In this document: piece after piece, positions 32,801 to 41,278 of the stretch
Layout: each line of letters begins with the position of its first letter
How positions within the stretch are numbered: the first letter of the stretch is position 1
NCBI GenBank assembly: GCA_030704615.1
Contig: JAKLZA010000308.1
Location: forward strand, 1-46,391
DNA length: 46,391 nt
Direction: 5' to 3'
DNA from: Takakia lepidozioides
Lineage: Eukaryota > Streptophyta > Takakiopsida > Takakiales > Takakiaceae
The notes under the pieces: model-generated
Database searches by the model: none
Told to the model about the DNA's origin: nothing
The model's input: only the letters and a program-made list of their open reading frames with translations
Translations under genes and position numbers: made by a program

Positions 32801-33328
32801 CAAAAGATTTAAGTTTGCCCTCTCGCCCCAAGTTGGGCGATTCAAACATGCGATGAGTTGGAGCTGTCGATGATACCACCAGCGTGCCGGGCTCGTCGTC
32901 ACTCTGTGATTGACAAAAATCGTGAACACCAACAGTGGTGCAAAAAGCAGCAGCGCAACCACCATAGCAGCAATCATGTAGCAAAAATGAAAACATAACA
33001 AGTTTAGGAAGTATGGAGAGCCATGCAACAACAATGAAAACAAATGCAACCATTGCCTAAGAATGACATGCACAAGCAGCCTTCTCCAGAGCTGCCGGAT
33101 TTGCACACGCATTGCAAACAATCTAAGGTTCAGTCAACTATCTAAAGTTCACTCATAAAGCAAAGCCAGGATGAAGATGCAGAAACAAAGCGAGGTAACG
33201 AAGCGAAAGCAAAAAAGAAATCGAACAAACCGAAAGCAGAAGTGGCTTGCCTGAGAGTACTCGGCTTCAGTTGGCGCAGGTTGTGAGCAAGACACTGGAA
33301 TCTCCTGCTGGAGCTTCAGTTTGGCCAT
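26811..33328 (-). CDS. ParB-like domain fused to DNA methyltransferase, ten exons, about 1461 aa
   Basis: Exons read by eye: 33251-33328, 31462-32903, 31154-31343, 30767-31051, 30556-30681, 30246-30460, 28036-29161, 27683-27947, 27400-27598, 26811-27270. All junctions are GT-AG except a GC-AG first intron, and the frame stays open (4386 nt). Residues 27-360 are charged, KKKKK-rich and probably disordered. A ParB/sulfiredoxin-like domain lies near 363-490, with VWDGNHRLLAW at about 456. A methyltransferase follows in beta-class order: motif IV region CDMILLDIPDG (about 1063-1073), then a Trp and LLDDGGCVVVLA strand; motif X-like RTRSPAFIQTLME; motif I ILDLTCGTGASMWAG (about 1235); HVFAFEPD as motif II. 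This is the layout of N4-cytosine/N6-adenine DNA methylases (PF01555-like). The tail (NVPFFARGDFMPSP) is conserved in the second copy. Motif IV is DIPD rather than DPPY, so activity is uncertain. The start may be up to 86 codons upstream, since the frame is open to 33586. Confidence 0.8.
29210..30165. repeat. 95-bp tandem array inside intron 6, ten copies
   Basis: Ten units with GGCGCCGAATTTCC recurring every 95 bases from about 29240 to 30095. Units alternate slightly in two types (190-bp higher order). Each also holds an inverted pair, CTAGGGACTTAG and CTAAGTCCCTGG, able to form a hairpin. The array accounts for most of the 1084-bp intron 6 of the methyltransferase gene; its other introns are 84-347 bp. 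Open frames of 60-62 codons on both strands here come from the repeat. Confidence 0.92.
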
Positions 33329-33640
33329 GCGAGAGATTGGCCGTCGTCCGTAGTACAGAGCTTTCAACTTCCGCCGCGGTCTGGATCTGAGGTCTCTCTC
33401 AGGAGAGCCACGCCCTTCAGGCGGCATAAGTCCCAGCCAAAAAGATCTCCTTTTTTGGGGTACATGCCTGGAATACCATGTTAAGCCAAGTATAGCATGA
33501 GATTTAGGGTACGTGTCCAGGAAGCCATGCGTCGCCAGCCCGAATAATAAGCGACGGCCGTCGACATTTATTGCCCAACTGCGCAATTAAATGTCGGATG
33601 AAGCCCTCCATGTCGGAAGAAAATAGACGAAAACAGTCCC
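33329..33640 (-). promoter_or_regulatory. Upstream region of the methyltransferase gene
   Basis: The stretch between the chosen start and the palindromic array. It stays open in frame with exon 1 back to 33586 (MRSWAINVDG), so part may be coding. It should hold the promoter or 5' UTR, but no TATA box is convincing. Confidence 0.4.
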
Positions 33641-34770
33641 GGAATTTCCCTCACGCAGGTAATTCGGAAGCGCGCGGATGGAAATCCGGCGCCGAATTTC
33701 CATCCGCGCAGGTAGGGCGGTTCGCCAAATTTCCTTCAAGCAGGTAATTCGGATGCGCGCGGATGGAAATCCGGCGCCGAATTTCCATCCGCGCAGGTAA
33801 TTCGGATGCGCGCGGATGGAAATCCGGCGCCGAATTTCCATCCGCGTAGGATGGCGGTGCGCCAAATTTCCTTCAAGCAGGTAATTCGGATGCGCGCGGA
33901 TGGAAATCCGGCGCCGAATTTCCATCCGCGCAGGTAATTCGGATGCGCCCGGATGGAAATCCGGCGCCGAATTTCCATCCGCGCAGGTAGGGCGGTGCGC
34001 CAAATTTCCTTCAAGCAGGTAATTCGGATGCGCGCGGATGGAAATCCGGCGCCGAATTTCCATCCGCGCAGGTAGGGCGGTGCGCCAAATTTCCTTCAAG
34101 CAGGTAATTCGGATGCGCGCGGATGGAAATCCGGCGCCGAATTTCCATCCGCGCAGGTAATTCGGATGCGCCCGGATGGAAATCCGGCGCCGAATTTCCA
34201 TCCGCGCAGGTAGGGCGGTGCGCCAAATTTCCTTCAAGCAGGTAATTCGGATGCGCGCGGATGGAAATCCGGCGCCGAATTTCCATCCGCGCAGGTAATT
34301 CGGATGCGCCCGGATGGAAATCCGGCGCCGAATTTCCATCCGCGCAAGTAGGGCGGTGCGCCAAATTTCCTTCAAGCAGGTAATTCGGATGCGCGCGGAT
34401 GGAAATCCGGCGCCGAATTTCCATCCGCGCAGGTAATTCGGATGCGCGCGGATGGAAATCCGGCGCCGAATTTCCATCCGCGTAGGATGGCGGTGCGCCA
34501 AATTTCCTTCAAGCAGGTAATTCGGATGCGCGCGGATGGAAATCCGGCGCCGAATTTCCATCCGCGCAGGTAATTCGGATGCGCCCGGATGGAAATCCGG
34601 CGCCGAATTTCCATCCGCGCAGGTAGGGCGGTGCGCCAAATTTCCTTCAAGCAGGTAATTCGGATGCGCGCGGATGGAAATCCGGCGCCGAATTTCCATC
34701 CGCGCAGGTAGGGCGGTTCGCCAAATTTCCTTCAAGCAGGTAATTCGGCGCCGAATTTCCATCCTGCAGG
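33640..34770. repeat. Left palindromic array
   Basis: Fifteen copies of a near-palindrome, GAAATCCGGCGCCGAATTTC within GGATG...CATCC, at spacings of about 52 or 86 bases. Longer spacings include a GTAGGGCGGTGCGCC and AAATTTCCTTCAA filler. The left half consistently has CCGG where the perfect palindrome would have TCGG. Units are separated by GCAGGTAATTCGGATGCGC. The long open frame on the minus strand (33587-34822) is a by-product. Confidence 0.92.
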
Positions 34771-34829
34771 TAAGTCGGATCGGTGCCATATGGATATTCG
34801 GCGCCGAATTTCGATTCGCCATTTATTTC

Positions 34830-35090
34830 TGAGCGAGGAATTACCTCCGTGCAGGTAATTCCCATATAAGAATTACCTTCGTGCAGGTAATTCACATACA
34901 AGAATTACCTTCATGCAGGTAATTTCCAGATGAGAATTACCTTTGTGCAGGTAATTCTGGACGAGGAATAAACATCGATTGGAATTACCTGCAGGAAGGT
35001 AATTGTCATCTGGAAATTACCTGCACAAAGGTAATTCTTGTATGCGAATTACCTGCACGAAGGTAATTCCTCGCTCAGAATTAAATGGCG
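34830..35090. repeat. Centre of symmetry: inverted GCAGGTAATTC / GAATTACCTGC repeats
   Basis: Several GAATTACCTTCGTGCAGGTAATTC-type words, each itself an inverted repeat, are arranged so that the sequence around 34970 reads roughly the same on both strands. It sits between the two palindromic arrays and about midway between the divergent genes, a plausible bidirectional control or replication-sensitive site. Confidence 0.8.
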
Positions 35091-35965
35091 AGTGGAAATC
35101 CGGCGCCGAATATCCATACGGCACTGATCCGACTTACCTGCTGGATGGAAATTCGGCGCCGAATTTCCATTCATCCACGATTCGAATTACCTGCAGGATG
35201 GAAATTCGGCGCCGAATATCCATATGGCACCGATCCGACTTACCTGCTGGATGGAAATTCGGCGCCGAATTTCCATTCATCCATGATTCGAATTACCTGC
35301 AGGATGGAAATTCGGCGCCGAATATCCATATGGCACCGATCCGACTTACCTGCTGGATGGAAATTCGGCGCCGAATTTCCATTCATCCACGATTCGAATT
35401 ACCTGCAGGATGGAAATTCGGCGCCGAATATCCATATGGCACCGATCCGACTTACCTGCTGGATGGAAATTCGGCGCCGAATTTCCATTCATCCATGATT
35501 CGAATTACCTGCAGGATGGAAATTCGGCGCCGAATATCCATATGGCACCGATCCGACTTACCTGCTGGATGGAAATTCGGCGCCGAATTTCCATTCATCC
35601 ACGATTCGAATTACCTGCAGGATGGAAATTCGGCGCCGAATATCCATATGGCACCGATCCGACTTACCTGCTGGATGGAAATTCGGCGCCGAATTTCCAT
35701 TCATCCACGATTCGAATTACCTGCAGGATGGAAATTCGGCGCCGAATATCCATATGGCACCGATCCGACTTACCTGCTGGATGGAAATTCGGCGCCGAAT
35801 TTCCATTCATCCACGATTCGAATTACCTGCAGGATGGAAATTCGGCGCCGAATATCCATATGGCACCGATCCGACTTACCTGCTGGATGGAAATTCGGCG
35901 CCGAATCTCCATCCATCCGAGATTCCACTTACCTGCTGGATGGAAATTCGGCGCCGAATCTCCAT
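35091..35965. repeat. Right palindromic array, 106-bp period
   Basis: Eight exact 106-bp periods (GCACCGATCC at 35121, 35227, 35333, 35439, 35545, 35651, 35757, 35863). Each holds one perfect palindrome (GAAATTCGGCGCCGAATTTC) and one with ATATCC replacing TTTCC on the right side. Units are separated by TTACCTGCTGGATG and ATTACCTGCAGGATG. Overlapping long open frames on both strands are by-products. Confidence 0.95.
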
Positions 35966-36640
35966 CCGGGGGATGGTCTCTGTCGGAGAGGTGCCGCCTC
36001 TCCGCCGCTCTGTTGGATATTCGGTGCCGAATTTCCGTCCCGGGGGTTGAAATATGACTGCCAGGTTCCGACCTCTCCCCCCTCCCCGACTTCATTGGAA
36101 CGGCCCCGAATTGAAATTCGGCGCCGTTTTCTCATCTGTGGAGGTTTTTATGTCGGCCAGTTTTCGCTCTGACACGCCGACAACACTTCCTTTGGGGGGG
36201 CCCGGATGGAAATTCGGCGCCGAATGGCCGTCCAGGGGATGTTCTCTGTCGCACACTGGCCGGCCTCTGTGCCCCAGGCGACTTCATCCGGGCGTCCCCT
36301 GTTCGATATTCGTTGCCGAATTTCCGTCCGGGGGTTGAAATGTGACAGCCAACTGCAGGCCACTCCCCCCTCCCCGACTGCATCCGAATCGCCCCGGATG
36401 GAAATTCGGCGCCGTTTTTCCATCTGGGGATGTTTTTATGCCGTCCAGTTTTCGGCCTGACCCCCCGACACGACTCCCTTTGGGGGGACCGGATGGAAAT
36501 TCGGCGCCGAATCTCCATCCAGAAGATGTTATCTGTCGCACACACTCCGGCCTCTGCGCCCGAGGCGACTTCATCCGGGCTTCCTCTGTTGGATGTTGGG
36601 TGCCGAATTTCCATTCGGGGTAGTAATGTGACGGCACGGT
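35966..36640. repeat. Degenerate palindrome region upstream of the transposase gene
   Basis: Scattered, diverged copies of the GGAAATTCGGCGCC word (near 36110, 36208, 36400, 36494) in GC-rich DNA with recurring phrases such as CTCCCCCCTCCCCGACT and CTTCATCCGGGC every 130-220 bases. It looks like an older, decaying higher-order array. Confidence 0.75.
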
Positions 36641-36916
36641 GCCGGCTTATCCCCTTCAGCCGTCATCATCCGGACGGCCCCCCACTTTCTGACTGCATAC
36701 CGTTGGCAGTTATTGCGCAAAGACGAGGGGCCGCATTCCGGAGACAAGGTTCATTAACACTCTGACTGTGGATTTTTGAGATAGTTGGCTCCCTGGATTT
36801 GGATCAGGCTTCGTCGCTCGGACAAATCGGCATCGCATTCATTCCCATCGCTGCACCCCCTTCTACCAGGGAGCTTCCCCGCACGCCATCCTGGCAGTCT
36901 TGTGTGCACATCTCCC
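36641..36916 (+). promoter_or_regulatory. 5' flank of the transposase gene
   Basis: Non-repetitive stretch between the palindromic region and the first good ATG. The coding frame is open back to 36785 without an ATG. It should contain the 5' UTR and promoter; no clear TATA box is seen. Confidence 0.4.
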
Positions 36917-39900
36917 ATGGCGGAAAACCCGAGCGCTACAGTGTACTGCCCTCCTCACGAGCATAGAGCTTCATTTCCGTGCAGAGGGGACACCTGCCGG
37001 GTGATGGAGAAATATCTGTGCGTTCGATACCACCTGAAACCGGGGTCGGTTTTTTTGGAGGAGGAAAGGAAGGACTCAAACGGCCTTGTTGTCGAGAGTA
37101 TTGTTGTGCTCCACGATGATTTCGGCGATGGCAGGGAATGGCGAGTTCCACCATCGGACAGCGTCATATACAGGGCTGTTGGGGACTTCATTTGCCCGCC
37201 AAATGCACCGTCTATCCTGGCGCCTTCCACGAAACAATCCGCGAATCAGAGAGTGGGTACCTCAAAGAGAGAAGTCCGCAACGAAGTAAATCCAGAGCCG
37301 AACCCATCCATGAAGACGACCGAGAACCGGGTTGTTCACAACCTGTCCGACTCAGACGAGGTCATGGAAGTTCCGAGGTCGTCCTGGAGATCAGGCAAGT
37401 CCTCAATGGACGTCAGTGGAGGAGGGAGTCATATTCCCAGCACGAGCACCGCAGTTCGATCTATTCTAGAAATTCTGCGAGGGCTTCACCTGGAGGGACA
37501 CCGGTCGGAGCTGGCCGGGCTGGACTACAGCAAGTTCGCAATTAAATCGGTTACATGCCTTCCCGCCGACGTCGACGGTAATGTCTTCTTTGAGTTCCCT
37601 CCTCGGGCGGACTACTCGAGGGCGTCCGGAATGTTGACAGATATGGATAGAAAACATGACGGTCATCCTTGGTGCGTTACCAAAACCACCAGCATGAAGA
37701 TGCTTGATGGTGTGCGGGTGCGCTACGTTGTTTGTGCGGGCGCGTTGCGGTGTTTCTCCCCAACTTGCTTCCACTTTAAATCCAGAGGTCACAGGAACGA
37801 GACCGATTGGACAGGCACAGCTCACCAACCATTTCGAGCTCAGGAGAAGGTTCCGAACTCCACATTTAAGTGTGCGCATTGCAAAGAACCACCACACTGC
37901 ATGTCTGTTTGTAATGCCAAGCAGTTCTATGTGTTGCACCGTTTCCCTGACCTCACCCGAGCTTGCATACACGTTGGTTCCCATTGTCACAAATTGGCGA
38001 GGGGGAACTCGCGGGAGGCTGCCCACGAAGCAGAGCAGCTCGTTCAGGAGGAGGTTAAGTTGAGACCGGGTGCCAAACCCAAACAGATACAGCTCCAAGC
38101 CGCCCATAAGATGGCATTGGCCAGAATTATGTCGGAAGACGGCTCGGATAGAGTTCCTCTCGACGAGAAGGAAATGGAGGCATTGCTCGAGTCGGTGTCC
38201 CACGTATGTTCACCGAATGTCCGAAACCACATTGTCTCTTGCAAACAGAAAATTGGGCGTGGCTCGGATATGCACTCCATTCTGGAGGTGAAGCGACGAT
38301 GTGGATATGACTACATTCATGGAAGTAGGTTTCCAGGACAAGGGACTGAGGCAGATCGTTGTTTCGTATTCAAAATGTCCACGTGTGGACCTGGCAGTGG
38401 CGTCGAACTGGTCGACAGGATGACGAGTGGGAACTTGTCAAACAGTTGGGTCATGTTCGACCATATCAAGCGAATTACAAATCACCAGTGGGTGACAATG
38501 GGTGCACATGTCTACGACACCCACTGCAGGATGCTAATGACAATTGCTATTTGTGAGATGAAAGGAGAGGACACACAATCGGAGATGCTTCTTTGGCAGG
38601 GAATAAACGAACAGATGGCCAAGGCGGGATTGCCCCCTCCCAATTTCCGTGGTTTCATGGCGGACAACGCACAAGCAAATTGGGCTGCCATCCGAAGGGT
38701 GTACGGGCAAGACCCCAATGTTCCCATGGAAGGCAAGGAGAGATCTTGTGGGTTCCACTTTCTGCAGAGCCTTTCGCAGTACACAACCAGGCTCGTGGCG
38801 CCAGATTTCAGAGAGGAGCACCGTTCCATGTGCCTTGCGTGGAAGCGCGCTCCCACCTTGGATGATGCAGAGACACAGTTTGCATGCATACGGGCTTGGT
38901 GGACATCGTCAGGTGCTGTAAGGAAATCAGACGAAGGAGCAATGGTCAGTTGGCTAGCATGGTGGCATTATCGTTTCCTCCAGTTCGGCGACTATATGCG
39001 GGAGGTGAGTTGCACGAATTCGCGTCCCGTTGGATATTATTCTTGGCCATATTTGTAACTTGCTTGTAACCTCAACATGTGCTTGTGCAGGAAATGTGTC
39101 TCGACTCCGACACCGACATGCCCACGACAAACATGGCCGAATCAGTGCACTCTTCCTGGCGTGCCTCCTCTGCGGCGCATCTGGTGGACATCCTCACTGC
39201 CACAACGGAGGACATTGTGAGGTCAATTATGCAGCAATGCAGGTACAACGAGTTCTTGAAAGGGAAACAGTGGGGCTTGGGGCCGGACAGGCAGGAAATG
39301 CTGATGCGGACTGCCTCCAGATCGAAGAATCCTCGGAAGTGGGCGGCGGCCTTGCGAGAGGGCCTTCGGGACACGCCATTGCTGCGAAGAGGCCAACATT
39401 TGGAAGGAGATGTTCATACCCGTCCAGTGAGACGAAGACTTGACGAGGCACCTGGCGGAGAAGAGGATTCATGGCGAGCTGACAAGAATATTCGCACGCT
39501 CCCTCGTGGTCCGGTGATGTTGTCCGAGGAGGTCTCGTCGAGCACCGGAAGTCCTGCACGTTCAAGATCGCCATCTCCTTTGAGCACAGGGCGCGTGCCC
39601 CGGCAACATAACGAGCCATCTGTAGTAAAGCAATACAACATTCCCATTGTGGAGACAAGAGTGTCGGAGTCACAGTGGAGAATTGCGAGGACATTGCCGG
39701 CATTTCGAGGGAAGTGTTGCGCCATCCGGGTGGATACGAGAGCACGCTGTGGTGAGATGATTCGGAGGAACCCACACGGTGCTGTACCTGCACCTTGTTT
39801 CAGCGGCAGATTTTTGACTCCCACATTTGCTCACGCCACAACGCAGACATTTTGGTTCTGTAGGCACGACATAATGACCTGTGTATTTGGCAAGCCCAAG

Positions 39901-40509
39901 TACGGGATTCAGGGAATGCCGGAGCCTCCGGGCGTCTGGCCTGTTGCACCGGGTTGCAGCCTCTCTCAGAATGAGGCGGATGCTCTATCTGCAGCAGGAT
40001 TTCGAATGGTGCAACGCACAGACATCCCGGCCCACGCATTTCCGGTTCCTCAGACCCAGCCATTGCATACTGCTCGGTCCAGTAGAGACGGATTGGACAA
40101 TTCTGCACATCCCACAATGCGATTCGGAAGAGTGAAGAGACGACACCCTCCCAACAAGTTGAATGAGACTCGGATTGCCAATGCTCTTGGGATGGCTTGC
40201 ACTATTCAGAGCTCCGTGGACGTACCCCCACCCGGCCTTGGGCGTGTGTATCGGATGGCAACGGCCGGCTCGGCTGTACGCGACGATGTATACACAATTA
40301 CGATTGGAGTGGAGCCGACTTGCAACTGTACGGACTTCTCGTTGATGGAAGCAAAGAAGGGTTCGAAGTATTATCCGTGCAAGCATCTGTATTACATTTA
40401 CCTGAAGAGGTTGAGGATGAACGTGACTATTGATGACTTTATTCATGCACCGGCGTTGAGCGTGAACGAGCTGCACAAACTCCTTCTTAGGGATTCCAGA
40501 AATCATTGA
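36917..40509 (+). CDS. Mutator-like transposase with SWIM zinc finger, two exons, about 1168 aa
   Basis: Exons 36917-39004 and 39091-40509; the 86-bp intron is GAG-GTGAGT ... TTGTGCAG-GAA, phase 0. The start at 36917 has a good context (CCCATGGCG) and is the first ATG in frame. The protein should cut and rejoin the element's ends in the nucleus. Residues near 1-110 hold a Cys/His-rich N-terminus (CPPHEH, CRGDTC). Another Cys-rich block (CFSPTCFHF; CAHCKEPPHC) lies near 300-350. The DDE core has MFDHIKRITNHQW (Asp about 515) and FMADNAQANW (Asp about 583); the last acidic residue is not assigned. A SWIM finger CNCTDF...YYPCKHLYY lies at about 1107-1128, as in FAR1/MULE proteins. The last 30 residues are conserved-looking helix. 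Target duplication of 9 bp agrees with the family. Confidence 0.9.
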
Positions 40510-40659
40510 TGGGGCAAACGGAATCCTCCATATGGATATTTTCAAATGCATTTTGCTGTATCAGACTTTTTTTTTGCAGTGTAATGAAATGCACCCCAAA
40601 ACTCCTGGAATGAGGCAATATTCCATTCAAACTGAGATCCAACAGAAGCAGTTCTGGGG

Positions 40660-40900
40660 CCATTTCTGGAAAAATGGCGCCGAATTTCTCTTTTTGGGGC
40701 CGAAAACTCGCTAAGTCCCAACATGCACTGGTACCTGTGTTTGGGAAAATGGCGCCGAATTTCTCTTTTTGGGGCCGAAAACTGGCTAAGTCCCAACATG
40801 CACTGGTACCGTGTCTGGAAAAATGGCGCCGAATTTCTCTTTTTTGGGCCGAAAACTGGCTAAGTCCAAACATGCACTGGAAAAATGGCGCCGAATTACC
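40660..40900. repeat. 71-bp repeats behind the transposase gene
   Basis: Three and a half units of AAAATGGCGCCGAATTTCTC...GGCTAAGTCCCAACATGCACTGG, spaced about 71-72 bases. They share both the GGCGCCGAATTT core and the GGCTAAGTCCC word with the intron-6 array on the other side of the element. Confidence 0.9.
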
Positions 40901-41200
40901 TGTCATGAGGGGACCTATAGCCGCGGAATTCGGCACCATTTTTCGCCAGAGAGACCTATTGCCGCGAAATACGTCGCCGTTTTTTCAGGTTACGGACCCT
41001 ATTACCGCGAAATTCGGCGCCATATTTGCACATGTCGCTAGGAATTGGCATGAGCGGAAGACAAAATATCATGAGCACAACTGTCAAAAGTGCAATTTTC
41101 CCTTCAAGGGGCCGAATAATATATTTGTTTTTTCTGACACATTGCATTAAATTATTGTTTTTTATTGTTTTTTATTTTCGAAATTTGTACTTCTGCTCAT
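40901..41200. other. Right inner flank of the transposon
   Basis: Diverged GCGAAATTCGGCGCC-like words continue to about 41030. The rest is AT-rich with two CATGAGC words (near 41049 and 41070). No gene. Confidence 0.6.
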
Positions 41201-41256
41201 GAAAAACGATTGTGTTACTACTCTGCTCATGCCGCTCATGCCGCTCATGCTCATGA
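41197..41256 (-). repeat. Subterminal CATGAGC repeats, right
   Basis: GCTCATG occurs at about 41198 and four more times at 41225-41256, mirror image of the left subterminal block. Confidence 0.75.
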
Positions 41257-41269
41257 AATAGCAAACCTC
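41249..41269 (-). repeat. Right terminal inverted repeat
   Basis: Read inward it starts GAGGTTTGCTATTTCATGAG and matches the left end as described there. Confidence 0.88.
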
Positions 41270-41278
41270 CGCACTCCG
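41270..41278 (+). other. 9-bp target site duplication (right), CGCACTCCG
   Basis: Identical to 26567-26575. Confidence 0.93.

Larger units (their letters stand above)
26576..41269. mobile_element. Mutator-like DNA transposon, 14.7 kb, with ParB-methyltransferase cargo
   Basis: Bounded by a perfect 9-bp duplication and by related inverted ends (left GGGGCTGCTATTTCATGAGC; right, read inward, GAGGTTTGCTATTTCATGAG then C). CATGAGC words repeat just inside both ends. Inside are two divergent genes: a two-exon transposase to the right and a ten-exon ParB-methyltransferase gene to the left. They are separated by 3 kb of mirrored palindromic arrays. Both genes have an intact frame, so the element may be autonomous. 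It sits in the inverted arm of the 3.31-kb array, so it inserted after that array formed. Large MULEs carrying a second gene are known (mudrB of maize MuDR, for example), but I know of none described with this cargo. Confidence 0.92.

Noticed and set aside
33587-34822. 411-codon open frame on the minus strand with MEIRRRISIRAHPNYL repeats
   Set aside because: It is a translation of the palindromic array. Similar frames are open on the other strand, and the MEIRRRIS phrase arises wherever GGAAATTCGGCGCCG occurs.
33640-35965. CRISPR-like look (short palindromic repeats at regular spacing)
   Set aside because: The spacers are repeated rather than unique, there are no cas genes, and the context is a eukaryotic transposon.
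35003-36172. 389-codon open frame on the plus strand, and overlapping frames at 35085-35498, 35410-36057 and 35622-36050
   Set aside because: All are readings of the 106-bp array; several registers are open at once and give the same words.
37466-38203. 245-codon antisense frame inside the transposase gene
   Set aside because: Shadow of the coding strand; the plus strand has the DDE core and SWIM finger.
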